DNA of 64,000 nucleotides from an uncultured Oscillospiraceae bacterium (GCA_947624985.1 CANQMO010000010.1:1-64000); one strand, 5' to 3'; positions 34,428 to 43,097 are shown, numbered from the stretch's first letter. Numbers and translations: made by a program. Notes: generated by a model not told the origin, from the letters alone.

Positions 34428-35087
34428 ATGCCGCCGAGACGGTGGCCCCGGCGGGGTGCGCGAGGGTTCAGAGGGAACCGGACGGCCCGGCGGGCCGCGG
34501 CGTTGCTGCTGATCGCCGTGATCGTTATCGGAGTGCTGACGGGCAGCCACTCGCTGCGCGATGTGGTGACGGAATACGCCGCCTCCGAGGCCCGGGACGA
34601 GGTGGTCACAAAAGTGAACGCCATCGTGAAGGATGTGATGGCCCAGTTTCAGGATGACGGCAGGACACTTGTGGACCTTCAGCGGGACGCGCAGGGGAGC
34701 ATAACCGCCGTCAGCGCCAACGCGGCCGTCATCAACAACCTGGCCGCGGAGGTGCTCTCCCGCGCCATAGCGGAAATGCAGGAGGACACGGTAACGGTGG
34801 AGATACCGCTGGCGAACCTGTTCGGCAGCGTGCTCCTGATGAACCACGGACCGTCCCTTTCGGTGCACGTTACGGTGCTGTCCTCCAGTTCCTCCGGCTT
34901 TCACAGCGAGCTTACCGGCGCCGGTATCAACCAGACCAGACATCAGCTTTTTCTGGATCTGGATATACAGTTATCCTTTGTGCTGCCCTGGCGGGCGCTG
35001 GATACATCGGTACAGACGGAGATACTGCTTTCAGAGACGGTGATCGTCGGCGCTGTGCCGAACAGCTATATGAATTGGGAGAGATGA
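34428..35087 (+). CDS. yunB: Sporulation protein YunB
   Basis: The 219-residue protein has a basic N-terminus, one transmembrane segment (AAALLLIAVIVIGVLTG, about residues 24-40) and an outer domain with NAAVINNLAAEV and the family-typical IPLANLFGS. In Bacillus YunB is made in the mother cell and needed for efficient sporulation; its biochemical role is unknown. A GGGGGTGATCCC site precedes the ATG and the promoter is sigma-E-like. ligA begins 3 bases later. Confidence 0.85.
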   Translation: MPPRRWPRRGARGFRGNRTARRAAALLLIAVIVIGVLTGSHSLRDVVTEYAASEARDEVVTKVNAIVKDVMAQFQDDGRTLVDLQRDAQGSITAVSANAAVINNLAAEVLSRAIAEMQEDTVTVEIPLANLFGSVLLMNHGPSLSVHVTVLSSSSSGFHSELTGAGINQTRHQLFLDLDIQLSFVLPWRALDTSVQTEILLSETVIVGAVPNSYMNWER

Positions 35088-35090
35088 CCC

Positions 35091-37064
35091 ATGGAACACA
35101 CGATAGAGGCATACAATGCGCTTGTGGAGAAGCTTCTGGCGCTGTCCGTGGCCTATTACGACAACGACGCGCCTCTCGTCTCCGACTTTGAGTATGACCG
35201 GATGAACAACGAGCTCAAGCGCATGGAGGCGGATCATCCGGAGTGGATACGGCCCGACTCGCCCACCCAGCATGTGGGCGGTCACGTCAGCGAGGCCTTT
35301 GCGCCGGTGGCCCATGAGGTGCCGCTGGAGAGCTTGCAGGACGTGTTCTCCTTTGAGGAGGTGGCCGCCTTCGTGGAAAAGATGGACACCGCGATGGAGG
35401 CCGCCCACGACTATGTGGCGGAGCCCAAGATCGACGGCCTGTCCGTCGCGGTGGAGTACCGGGACGGCAGGTTCTACCGTGGCGCCACCCGCGGCAACGG
35501 GGAAGTGGGGGAGGACGTGACGGAGAATCTCCGCACCATCCGCAGTCTGCCCAAAACGCTGAAAAAAGCGCCGCCGCGTATCATCGTCCGGGGCGAGGTG
35601 TATATGTCCCACGATACCTTCCGCACCATCAACGCCCGGCGGGAGATGGAGGGACAGCCGCCGCTGGCCAATCCCCGCAACGCCGCCGCCGGGTCTCTCC
35701 GGCAGCAGGACCCCGCCGTCTGCGCCCAGCGGATGCTGGACGTGATCTTCTTCAATATCCAGCTTGCCGAGGGCGTCTCCTATTCGGACCACTTTGAGAC
35801 GCTGGAGGCCATGGCCGCCATGGGTCTGCCCGTGGTGGCCCACACCCTCTGCAAAACGCCCGGGGACTGCACCGGCGCCATTGAGGCCATCGGAGAGGGC
35901 CGGGAGGGCTATCCCTTCGATATAGACGGAGCCGTCATCAAGCTGAACGATCTTGCCCAGCGCGCCGCCCTCGGCAGCACGGCCAAGTATCCCCGCTGGG
36001 CGGTGGCCTATAAGTATCCGCCCGAGAAAAAGCCCAGCCGGGTGGTGGATATCCTCATCCAGGTGGGACGCACCGGCGTTTTGACTCCCAAAGCCGTGAT
36101 CGAGCCCATCCGGCTGGCCGGTACCACCGTCACGAACGCTACGCTCCATAACCAGGACTTCATTGAAAATCTTGGCGTGAACGTGGGGGACACGGTGCTG
36201 GTGCAAAAGGCGGGGGAGATCATTCCCGAGGTGCTGGAGGTCGTGAAGAAGCAGAGCGAGGGCGCGTTCCGTTTTCCGGCGGCGTGTCCCGCCTGCGGCG
36301 CGCCGGTGGTCCGGGACGAGGACGGCGCGGCCATCCGCTGCACCGGCGCGGAGTGTCCGGCCCAGCGGCTGCGGAACATCGTGCATTTTGCCTCCAAGGA
36401 CGCAATGGACATTGACGGCCTCGGTCCCGCTGTGGTGGAATCGCTGGATAAGGCGGGCCTCATCCGCACGCCCGCGGAGCTCTACAGCCTTGACGCCAAG
36501 TCTGTGGCGGCGGTGGACCGGATGGGGAAGAAGTCCGCGGAGAATCTGATCGCCAATCTGGAGGAGAGCAAGTCCCGGGGCCTGGCCCGGTTGCTGTGCG
36601 CTTTCGGTATCCGGCAGGTGGGCAGCAAGGCCGCCAGGGTGCTGGCCCGGCACTTCGCGACGCTGGACGAGCTCATGAACGCCACGGAGGAGCAGCTTAC
36701 CGCCATCGAGGATGTGGGGCCCGTCACGGCAAAGTATATCGTTGACTGGTTCGACAGCCCTCAAAGTCTGCACCAGATAAGACTTTTACGGGAGGCGGGC
36801 GTTTCCTTTGCGAGTACGGAAGTGATCGCGGACGACCGCTTTGCCGGCAAGACCTTCGTGCTGACCGGCGCGCTGGAGCGGTTCACCCGCTCGGAGGCGG
36901 AGCAGATCATTGAGCGCTTCGGCGGCAAGGCGTCCGGCTCCGTATCGAAAAAGACATCCTATGTGCTGGCGGGTGCCAATCCCGGTTCCAAGCTCACCAA
37001 GGCGGAGAGCCTGGGCATTCCCGTCATCACGGAAGAGGACTTTGCCAGGCTTATAGAGGAATGA
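35091..37064 (+). CDS. ligA: NAD-dependent DNA ligase
   Basis: LigA seals nicks in replication and repair using NAD. The 657-residue protein has the adenylation lysine in AEPKIDGLSV (about residue 112), the OB fold, the four-cysteine zinc site (CPACGAP and CTGAECP, about residues 402-428), helix-hairpin-helix repeats and a C-terminal BRCT domain (AGKTFVLTGALERFTR). Full length and intact. It ends at a terminator. Confidence 0.97.
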   Translation: MEHTIEAYNALVEKLLALSVAYYDNDAPLVSDFEYDRMNNELKRMEADHPEWIRPDSPTQHVGGHVSEAFAPVAHEVPLESLQDVFSFEEVAAFVEKMDTAMEAAHDYVAEPKIDGLSVAVEYRDGRFYRGATRGNGEVGEDVTENLRTIRSLPKTLKKAPPRIIVRGEVYMSHDTFRTINARREMEGQPPLANPRNAAAGSLRQQDPAVCAQRMLDVIFFNIQLAEGVSYSDHFETLEAMAAMGLPVVAHTLCKTPGDCTGAIEAIGEGREGYPFDIDGAVIKLNDLAQRAALGSTAKYPRWAVAYKYPPEKKPSRVVDILIQVGRTGVLTPKAVIEPIRLAGTTVTNATLHNQDFIENLGVNVGDTVLVQKAGEIIPEVLEVVKKQSEGAFRFPAACPACGAPVVRDEDGAAIRCTGAECPAQRLRNIVHFASKDAMDIDGLGPAVVESLDKAGLIRTPAELYSLDAKSVAAVDRMGKKSAENLIANLEESKSRGLARLLCAFGIRQVGSKAARVLARHFATLDELMNATEEQLTAIEDVGPVTAKYIVDWFDSPQSLHQIRLLREAGVSFASTEVIADDRFAGKTFVLTGALERFTRSEAEQIIERFGGKASGSVSKKTSYVLAGANPGSKLTKAESLGIPVITEEDFARLIEE

Positions 37065-37065
37065 C

Positions 37066-37099
37066 AAGACCGGTCGGGTGATCCCGGCCGGTCTTTCTT
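37066..37099 (+). terminator. Rho-independent terminator of ligA
   Basis: AAGACCGGTCGGG pairs with CCCGGCCGGTCTT (one G-T pair) around TGAT and is followed by TTTCTT. It lies between the converging ligA and cotJC. Confidence 0.85.
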
Positions 37100-37105
37100 A
37101 TAACG

Positions 37106-37708
37106 TTACTTTTTCCTGTCGAACGCCGGGTTGACGGCGTACACGTTGCGCTGATCCATCCTGGAGGTGGCTATGCCCATGGCCTCGCCAAAACGCTGGA
37201 AGTGGACCACTTCCCGCTCCCGCAGGAAACGGATGGCGTCGATCACGTCCGGATCGTCGGCCATGCGCAGGATGTTATCGTAGGTCACCCGGGCCTTCTG
37301 CTCCGCGCCCATGTCCTCGGAAAGATCGGCGATCACGTCGCCTTTGACGGCGAAGCTGGCGGCATTGTAAGGCCAGCCGGCGGCGGCCTGGGCGTAAACG
37401 CCGGCGGTGTGGTCCACAAAATAGTCCTGGAACCCCGCTTTTTCCAGCTGCTCCACGGTCATATTCCGGGTCAGCTGATGAACGATCGTGCCGATCATCT
37501 CCAGATGTCCCAGCTCCTCTACGCCGATGTCGGTCAGAGTGGCTTTTACTTCCGGATAGGGCATGGAGTACCGCTGGCTCAGATACCGCAGGGACGCGCC
37601 GAGCTCTCCGTCCGGCCCACCATATTGGGTGATGATATACTTTGCCATGGCGGGGTTGGGATTTTTAATGCGGACAGGGTACTGCAATTTCTTCTCATAT
37701 ACGAACAT
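37106..37708 (-). CDS. cotJC: Spore coat protein CotJC (manganese-catalase-like)
   Basis: The 200-residue protein begins MFVYEKKLQYPVRIKNPNPA and contains the four-helix metal-binding segments GELGASLRYLSQR, DIGVEELGHLEMIGT, DMGAEQKARVTYDN and REREVVHFQRFGEA, with glutamates and histidines spaced as in manganese catalases. CotJC is an inner spore coat component. The start codon shares one base with the upstream stop, so it is translationally coupled to the CotJA-CotJB gene. Confidence 0.93.
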   Translation of the reverse strand: MFVYEKKLQYPVRIKNPNPAMAKYIITQYGGPDGELGASLRYLSQRYSMPYPEVKATLTDIGVEELGHLEMIGTIVHQLTRNMTVEQLEKAGFQDYFVDHTAGVYAQAAAGWPYNAASFAVKGDVIADLSEDMGAEQKARVTYDNILRMADDPDVIDAIRFLREREVVHFQRFGEAMGIATSRMDQRNVYAVNPAFDRKK

Positions 37709-38154
37709 TATTTCTTACCAGCCTTTCCGCCCGCATTCCAGGGCCAGGGATCCTCGGGCCACACCCAGCAGTCGAACATGGCCGTGTCGGCGCGCATCAC
37801 GGGACCGTACATCTCCACATAGCGCTTGCGGCCTTCCTTTGCCAGCGCGGTGAAGTTTTTCCAGGTCTTGAAAGCCTCCTGGTCGTTGGGATGGGTATCC
37901 AGATATAACGCCAGTTCCTGGCAGACGAAGTCAAGCGCCATCAGCTCGGTCTGCGGGGTCCTCTCCACAGGGCCGTTGGCGACATAGTCCATAAAAGGAA
38001 GATCCAGCCCGGGGAACAGCGTGCCCTTGGCCAGGGCCTCGGCGCTGTCATAGGCCGGTTCCGCGCACTGCTGGGCGGCCAGCATAGGCACTGCCAGCGG
38101 CGCGCAGGAGGGCAGAGGGCCCTCTTTATAGGTACAGGAATCGTTGTTTTGCAA
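37708..38154 (-). CDS. Fused CotJA-CotJB spore coat protein
   Basis: In Bacillus cotJA and cotJB are separate genes ahead of cotJC. Here one 148-residue frame carries both. The first 55 or so residues read like CotJA (CAPLAVPMLAAQQ, then ALAKGTLFPGLDLPF), and the rest like CotJB (ELALYLDTHPNDQEAF, YGPVMRAD, PEDPWPWN). I chose TTG 38154 because AAAGGGGGA lies 7-8 bases upstream and it restores a normal CotJA N-terminus; the frame is open further upstream but without such support. A sigma-E-like promoter precedes it. Confidence 0.75.
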   Translation of the reverse strand: MQNNDSCTYKEGPLPSCAPLAVPMLAAQQCAEPAYDSAEALAKGTLFPGLDLPFMDYVANGPVERTPQTELMALDFVCQELALYLDTHPNDQEAFKTWKNFTALAKEGRKRYVEMYGPVMRADTAMFDCWVWPEDPWPWNAGGKAGKK

Positions 38155-38177
38155 AAAAATTTCCCCCTTTGCACGCC

Positions 38178-38207
38178 ATACTATGCAAAATGGGGAAAAG
38201 CCGTGAT
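38178..38207 (-). promoter_or_regulatory. Possible sigma-E promoter of the cotJ genes
   Basis: On the minus strand CATAGTAT (complement of 38178-38185) stands 14 bases after ATCACGGC (complement of 38200-38207). The -10 matches sigma-E at six of eight places and the -35 only in TCA. The cotJ operon is sigma-E dependent in Bacillus. Confidence 0.45.
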
Positions 38208-38212
38208 TCCTA

Positions 38213-38252
38213 ATAAAAAATCCCCCGCGCAGAGCATTTCTGCGCGGGAGAC
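38213..38252 (-). terminator. Rho-independent terminator of the phosphofructokinase gene
   Basis: Read on the minus strand, CCCGCGCAGA (complement of 38239-38248) pairs with TCTGCGCGGG (complement of 38224-38233) and is followed by GGGATTTTTTA. It isolates the glycolytic gene from cotJ. Confidence 0.88.
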
Positions 38253-38258
38253 GTTGTC

Positions 38259-39500
38259 TTACGCCAGGACCTTTTTGAGCTTGGCATAACGGGGGAGGGA
38301 GCACTCGGTGGGGCGCTCGGGCTCGCCCTGGATCAGAGGCAGCGCGTAATCGATGAAGTCCTTGGTCACAAAGTTGTGCTCCGGAGTGATCCACTCCAGG
38401 GGGACCTTCTTTTCCGCATTGGCCACGGAGGTGAGGGGCAGGAGGATGATGTTGCACTTGTAGCCGCCCTTTTCGTCGGTCGCGCGCTCGAAGGCCACCA
38501 TCTTGCCGGTCTCGCCCTGAACGGCGGCCCGGACGGCCATCCGCCCGGCGAGCTCCGCTTCCTCCACGTCGGTCTTGGAGGCCAGGTGAGCACCGCAGCG
38601 CTGCAACAGGCTGAGCTCGATGGGACGCACCTTGGCGCCGGTGCGCTCTTTCACCAGCTCGCTGAGACGGGCGGCCAAACCGCCCAGCTGGGCATGGCCA
38701 AAGCCGTCGGTAGAGCTGGTCTTGGCCTCGGACACGAAGGTGCCGTCGGCAAAGTGCAGGCCCTCGGACACCGCCACAAGGCAGCTGCCCTTTTCCTTAT
38801 AAATGCGTTCCACGTCGTTCAGGAACGCCTCCTGATCGAAATCAAGCTCCGGCAGGTAGACAAGGTCGGGGCCCGCTCCGAAATGGGTCGCCAGAGCGGC
38901 GGAGGCGGCCAGCCACCCGGCGTGGCGGCCCATGATCTCCATGATGGTCACCTGACCGGTGGGGTAGACCCGCCCGTCCTTGGAGACCTCCATGGCGCTG
39001 GTGGCGATATATTTGGCGGCGGAGGCGAAGCCGGGGCAGTGGTCGGTGCCATATAGATCGTTGTCGATGGTCTTGGGAATGCCCATCACACGGCAGTCCC
39101 AGCCGGACTTGGACATGAAGCGGCTGATCTTGTCGCAGGTGTCCATAGAGTCGTTGCCGCCGTTATAGAAGAAATAGCGCACGTTGTGCTTTTTAAACAC
39201 TTCAAGGATACGCTTATAATCGGTGTCGTCCTTCTCGGGATCGGCCAGCTTATACCGGCAGGAGCCCAGTTCGGAGGCGGGGGTGTTCTTGAGGTAGGCA
39301 AGCTCTTGGGGGTCCTCCAGACCCATGTCATAGAGCTTATCGTTCAGCACGCCGGTGATACCGTGGTCCGCGCCCAGCACCTGGGTGATGTCCTCTGCGG
39401 CCAGGGCCTCGGAGATCGCGCCGTACGCGCTGGCGTTGATGACCGACGTGGGGCCGCCGGACTGCCCGATTATGCAGGCGCCAACAAGTTTATCTGCCAT
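38259..39500 (-). CDS. Phosphofructokinase, probably pyrophosphate-dependent
   Basis: The 413-residue protein phosphorylates fructose 6-phosphate in glycolysis. Motifs typical of PPi-using enzymes are visible: YNGGNDSMDT in place of the ATP-type GGDGS, and MGIPKTIDND with lysine where ATP enzymes have glycine. MEIMGRHAGWLAAS and AVSEGLHF follow. The start at 39500 has GGAGGATAAAAAC upstream; the longer frame enters the promoter. It is divergent from the aldolase gene, with overlapping promoters. Cofactor choice is inferred from the motifs. Confidence 0.88.
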   Translation of the reverse strand: MADKLVGACIIGQSGGPTSVINASAYGAISEALAAEDITQVLGADHGITGVLNDKLYDMGLEDPQELAYLKNTPASELGSCRYKLADPEKDDTDYKRILEVFKKHNVRYFFYNGGNDSMDTCDKISRFMSKSGWDCRVMGIPKTIDNDLYGTDHCPGFASAAKYIATSAMEVSKDGRVYPTGQVTIMEIMGRHAGWLAASAALATHFGAGPDLVYLPELDFDQEAFLNDVERIYKEKGSCLVAVSEGLHFADGTFVSEAKTSSTDGFGHAQLGGLAARLSELVKERTGAKVRPIELSLLQRCGAHLASKTDVEEAELAGRMAVRAAVQGETGKMVAFERATDEKGGYKCNIILLPLTSVANAEKKVPLEWITPEHNFVTKDFIDYALPLIQGEPERPTECSLPRYAKLKKVLA

Positions 39501-39527
39501 GTTTTTATCCTCCAAAAAATGTTTTTG

Positions 39528-39556
39528 TTGATTATAACATAAATGTGCGGTAAAAT
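39528..39556 (+). promoter_or_regulatory. Promoter of the aldolase gene
   Basis: TTGATT (39528-39533) and TAAAAT (39551-39556) are 17 bases apart. The -35 overlaps the -10 of the divergent phosphofructokinase promoter. Confidence 0.7.
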
Positions 39557-39559
39557 AAA
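39531..39559 (-). promoter_or_regulatory. Promoter of the phosphofructokinase gene
   Basis: On the minus strand a perfect TATAAT (complement of 39531-39536) lies 17 bases after TTTATT (complement of 39554-39559). Both boxes overlap those of the divergent aldolase promoter. Confidence 0.65.
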
Positions 39560-39594
39560 GAGCATGGAAAAATATTGTAAAGGAGATCTTTCTT

Positions 39595-40563
39595 ATGCCT
39601 CTCGTAACCTCTACTGAAATGTTCAAGAAGGCCTATGACGGCGGTTATGCCATCGGCGCCTTCAACGTCAACAACATGGAGATCGTCCAGGGTATCACCG
39701 AGGCCTGCCGCGAGGAGCACGCCCCCGTCATCCTGCAGGTGTCCAAAGGCGCCCGCGCCTACGCCAACCACACCTATCTGGTGAAGCTGGTGGAGGCCGC
39801 CGTGGCCGAGTGCCCGGAGATCCCCGTGGTGCTGCACCTTGACCATGGCCCCGACTTTGAGACCTGCAAAAGCTGCATTGACGGCGGCTTCACCTCTGTC
39901 ATGATCGACGCCTCCGGCGAGCCCTTTGCCAAGAATATCGAGATCACCCGCAAGGTGGTGGAGTATGCCCATGACCACGGCGTGGTCGTGGAGGCCGAGC
40001 TCGGCACGCTGGCCGGCGTGGAGGATGACGTGAAGGTGTCTGCCGAGGATTCCAGCTACACCCGTCCCGAGGAAGTGGAGGAGTTCGTCTCCAAGACCGG
40101 CTGCGACAGCCTGGCCATCGCCATCGGCACCAGCCACGGCGCTTACAAGTTCACCGCCGCCCAGTGCACCCGCAACGAGAAGGGTATCCTGGTCCCGCCT
40201 CCTCTGCGGTTCGACGTGCTGGAGGAGGTCTCCAAGCGTCTGCCCGGCTTCCCCATCGTGCTGCACGGCTCTTCCTCCGTGCCCCAGGAGTATGTGAAGA
40301 TGATAAACACCCACGGCGGCAAAATGCCCGACGCCGTCGGCATCCCCGAGGAGCAGCTTCGCAAGGCCGCGACCATGAGCGTTTGCAAGATCAACATCGA
40401 CTCCGATCTGCGTCTGGCCATGACCGGCACCATCCGTCAGTTCTTCGACGAGCACCCCGACAAGTTTGACCCCCGCGAGTATCTGAAGCCCGCCCGCGCC
40501 AATATCAAGGAGCTGGTGCGTCACAAGCTGGTGGACGTGCTGGGCTGCAACGGCAAAGCCTGA
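39595..40563 (+). CDS. fba: Class II fructose-1,6-bisphosphate aldolase
   Basis: This zinc enzyme splits fructose 1,6-bisphosphate into two triose phosphates. The 322-residue protein has the metal ligands in HLDHGPDF, EAELG, GTSHGAYKF and VLHGSSSVP, and the substrate motif NIDSDLRLA. AAGGAG precedes the start. It acts directly after phosphofructokinase, whose gene is divergent from the same control region. Confidence 0.96.
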   Translation: MPLVTSTEMFKKAYDGGYAIGAFNVNNMEIVQGITEACREEHAPVILQVSKGARAYANHTYLVKLVEAAVAECPEIPVVLHLDHGPDFETCKSCIDGGFTSVMIDASGEPFAKNIEITRKVVEYAHDHGVVVEAELGTLAGVEDDVKVSAEDSSYTRPEEVEEFVSKTGCDSLAIAIGTSHGAYKFTAAQCTRNEKGILVPPPLRFDVLEEVSKRLPGFPIVLHGSSSVPQEYVKMINTHGGKMPDAVGIPEEQLRKAATMSVCKINIDSDLRLAMTGTIRQFFDEHPDKFDPREYLKPARANIKELVRHKLVDVLGCNGKA

Positions 40564-40567
40564 TCGA

Positions 40568-42268
40568 ATGGGCTTTCTGCGGGAGATAAAAGAGGCCGTA
40601 GCCGGTCACGGACACGACTGTACCTGCGACAGCTGCATGGCAGAACACCACCACGAGCGGCACGGTTTCGACACGGTGATGGTCTGGCGGCTGATCGCGG
40701 CGGCGGCGCTGTTCGTGGGCGCTTTGGTGTCGGAAAGCGTTCTTCCCTGGCTCTCCCTGACGCTCAATGTGCTTGCCATCCTGTGCGCAGGCTATGACGT
40801 GTTCATCCGGGCCGTGGCGAACATTTTCCACAAGCGCCTTTTTGACGAGAGCCTGCTCATGAGCGTGGTAGCCGTCGCTTCGGTGATCATCAACGAGGCC
40901 AGCGAGGGCGCTTCCGTCATGATCCTCTATCAGCTTGGCGAGCTCTTTCAGGGCTGCGCCGTGGCGAAGGTGCGTCAAAATATCGAGGGGCTCATGGAGA
41001 ACCGCTCGCCGGAGGCCAGCGCCGTTCTGGCGGATGTGCGCTCCGACAAGGGTCCCAAGGGCCGCACGGAAGAATTTATCACCCATTTTGCCCGTATCTA
41101 TACCCCCGTCGTCATCGGCATTGCCGCGGTCATCGCCATTTTCCTGCCGTTCGTGCTGCACACAACGGTCACCGAGGGCGTATACCGGGCCCTCGTGCTC
41201 ATGGTGATCGCCTGTCCCTGCGCCATCGTCATCTCTGTCCCGCTCAGCTACTTTGCGGGTATCGGCGGCGCCACGAGACAGGGTATCCTGTTCAAGAGCA
41301 CCTGCGCCATGGACGACGTGTCCCGGGTCAAAGCCGTGGTCTTTGACAAGACCGGCGCTCTGGAGGGACAGGGGCTTCGGGTCGTGTCCATCAAGAGTGA
41401 GAAGATCGACCCGGACGTGCTTTTGCGCATTGCCGCACACGCCTGCGCGTACTCCGACGCGCCGTATGCGGAGGGGATCAAAAGCTCCTATAAGGGCGTT
41501 ATCTACATCGAGCTCATCCAGAGCTTCCATCAGCAGGAGACCGGTTTCGGTATCACGGTGGAGGTGGACGGGGTCCAGATCATTCTGGGCCTGCCCGACT
41601 TTCTGCGGGAGCACGGCGTCGAGCCCGGCGCGGATACGGTGGATGAAGAGTCCGTTTTTCTGGCCATCGACGGTCAGTACGCGGGACGTATCACCTTTGG
41701 CAGCGTGGCCAAGCCCGATGTGCCCGGCACGGTGACGGTCCTGTCCTGGGATCGGAGCAGGGAAGTGGCCATGCTGGCGGACGAGAGCCCCGCCGCTACG
41801 GAGAAGTTCGCCAAGCAGGTCGGTATCGACGAGTTTTATTCCAATTGCCACCCCTCGGAAAAGGTGGCGGTGGTCAAGCAGATCCAAAACCGGCAGATCC
41901 GGCGCGGCACGCTCATGTTCGTGGGCGACGCGGAGACGAGCGGCGAGTGTATCCGCGAGGCGGACGTGGGCGTGAGCCTGAACGGCGCCCGGTCCGACGC
42001 AGCGATCCAGGCGGCGGACGTGGTCATCATGGGTGCGTCCCCGTCAAAAGTCGTGGCGGCCATGTCCGCAGCCAAACACACCCGCTCCATCGTCTGCCAG
42101 AACATTCTCTTCGCCCTTACCTTCAAGGCGATCATCCTGGTGCTGGATATGTTCGGCACCTGCCCGCTGTGGCTGGCTGTGTTTGCCGACGTGGGCGTGG
42201 CGCTGCTGGCCGTGCTCAACTCCCTGCGGGCTTTCCTCATCCGCGAGCCGGTGATACCGGAAAAATGA
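40568..42268 (+). CDS. P1B-type ATPase-like protein lacking the actuator domain and catalytic motifs
   Basis: The 566-residue protein resembles heavy-metal P-type ATPases but is incomplete in design. It has a His/Cys-rich N-terminus (residues 14-32), membrane helices, the CPC ion motif (216-218) and phosphorylation and nucleotide domains. The whole actuator domain with TGES is missing: LADVRSD (about 155-160) runs straight into TEEFITHFARIYTPV. DKTGT reads DKTGA (260-264), the HP motif is absent near 290-300, and GDGIND reads GDAETS (about 453). The frame is intact. It should not pump by the normal cycle; a sensor, scaffold or binding role is inference. It starts 4 bases after fba without a clear ribosome binding site. 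Confidence 0.8.
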   Translation: MGFLREIKEAVAGHGHDCTCDSCMAEHHHERHGFDTVMVWRLIAAAALFVGALVSESVLPWLSLTLNVLAILCAGYDVFIRAVANIFHKRLFDESLLMSVVAVASVIINEASEGASVMILYQLGELFQGCAVAKVRQNIEGLMENRSPEASAVLADVRSDKGPKGRTEEFITHFARIYTPVVIGIAAVIAIFLPFVLHTTVTEGVYRALVLMVIACPCAIVISVPLSYFAGIGGATRQGILFKSTCAMDDVSRVKAVVFDKTGALEGQGLRVVSIKSEKIDPDVLLRIAAHACAYSDAPYAEGIKSSYKGVIYIELIQSFHQQETGFGITVEVDGVQIILGLPDFLREHGVEPGADTVDEESVFLAIDGQYAGRITFGSVAKPDVPGTVTVLSWDRSREVAMLADESPAATEKFAKQVGIDEFYSNCHPSEKVAVVKQIQNRQIRRGTLMFVGDAETSGECIREADVGVSLNGARSDAAIQAADVVIMGASPSKVVAAMSAAKHTRSIVCQNILFALTFKAIILVLDMFGTCPLWLAVFADVGVALLAVLNSLRAFLIREPVIPEK

Positions 42269-42282
42269 AACGATACCCTCTG

Positions 42283-42318
42283 CCGCCCCGGAGCTTGCTC
42301 CGGGGCGGTACTTTTTTC
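42283..42318 (+). terminator. Rho-independent terminator of the fba operon
   Basis: CCGCCCCGGAGC (42283-42294) and GCTCCGGGGCGG (42297-42308) form a strong stem followed by TACTTTTTT. Confidence 0.9.
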
Positions 42319-42360
42319 TAAACTTAATGAAATCTTAAGAAATTAACTCTTTCATCTTTT

Positions 42361-42376
42361 TGTAACTTGTGTTACA
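42361..42376 (+). promoter_or_regulatory. Inverted repeat upstream of the response regulator
   Basis: TGTAAC (42361-42366) and GTTACA (42371-42376) form a perfect inverted repeat with a 4-base centre, about 25 bases before the start codon. It also reads as two 11-base steps, the spacing used by OmpR-type dimers, so autoregulation is possible. A weak promoter pair TTCATC/TACATT overlaps it. Confidence 0.45.
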
Positions 42377-42400
42377 TTGATAACAAGAGGAGGGGATCGT

Positions 42401-43093
42401 GTGTATACCGTTCTGATCTGTGACGACGACCGGGATATCCGCCGGGCGCTGAACATCTATCTCACCGGCGCCGGCTATCAGGTATTGGAGGCGGCCAATG
42501 GACGCGACGCGCTGAGCATTGCCGAAAGGGAAGAGGTCCACCTGATCCTTCTTGACATCATGATGCCGGACCTGGACGGCGTATCCGCACTGAGCCTGCT
42601 GCGGGAGCGCAGCAACGTTCCGGTGATCCTGCTCACCGCCAAAAGCGAGGATAAGGACAAGATCATGGGGCTGGAACTGGGCGCGGACGACTATGTGACC
42701 AAGCCCTTCAACGCCCAGGAGCTGCTGGCCCGTGTGAACGCGCTGCTGCGGCGGTACATACATATGAACACGAGCGTATCGGAAAAGAAAACATCCTGCC
42801 TGGTGCTGGGCGGCATAGAGCTGGACGACGACACCAAGACCGTTCTGCTGGACGGGGAGGAGGTCGTCATCACGCCGAAGGAGTATGACATACTGAAATT
42901 CTTCATGGAGAACCCGGGGAAGGTGTTTTCCAGCCGGGAGATCTATCGCCGGGTCTGGCAGGACAAGCCCATGGGAGCGGAAGGGACGGTCCCGGTGCAC
43001 ATCCGCCATCTGCGGGAAAAGCTGGAGATCGACCCAGCCTCTCCCCGCTATCTGAAGGTGGTCTGGGGCAAGGGCTACAAGCTGGAGGGGTGA
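42401..43093 (+). CDS. OmpR-family response regulator
   Basis: The 230-residue protein has a receiver domain with acidic pair DDD near the N-terminus, phospho-acceptor D52 in LLDIMMPD, TAK and the KPF motif (VTKPFN), followed by a winged-helix DNA-binding domain (ITPKEYDILKFF, YLKVVWGKGYKLE). The start is GTG 42401, set by AAGAGGAGGGG upstream. It is 4 bases before its sensor kinase. The signal is unknown. Confidence 0.93.
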   Translation: MYTVLICDDDRDIRRALNIYLTGAGYQVLEAANGRDALSIAEREEVHLILLDIMMPDLDGVSALSLLRERSNVPVILLTAKSEDKDKIMGLELGADDYVTKPFNAQELLARVNALLRRYIHMNTSVSEKKTSCLVLGGIELDDDTKTVLLDGEEVVITPKEYDILKFFMENPGKVFSSREIYRRVWQDKPMGAEGTVPVHIRHLREKLEIDPASPRYLKVVWGKGYKLEG

Positions 43094-43097
43094 GTAT

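Noticed and set aside
37708-38457. A longer start for the CotJA-CotJB protein reaching into the phosphofructokinase gene
   Set aside because: The extension crosses a terminator and is Arg/Pro-rich shadow sequence; the TTG at 38154 has a good ribosome binding site and restores a normal CotJA N-terminus.
40568-42268. The P1B-ATPase-like gene as a simple pseudogene
   Set aside because: There is no stop or frameshift in 566 codons, the domain joint is clean and membrane segments are kept. Decay would not usually leave this pattern, though conservation data are needed.
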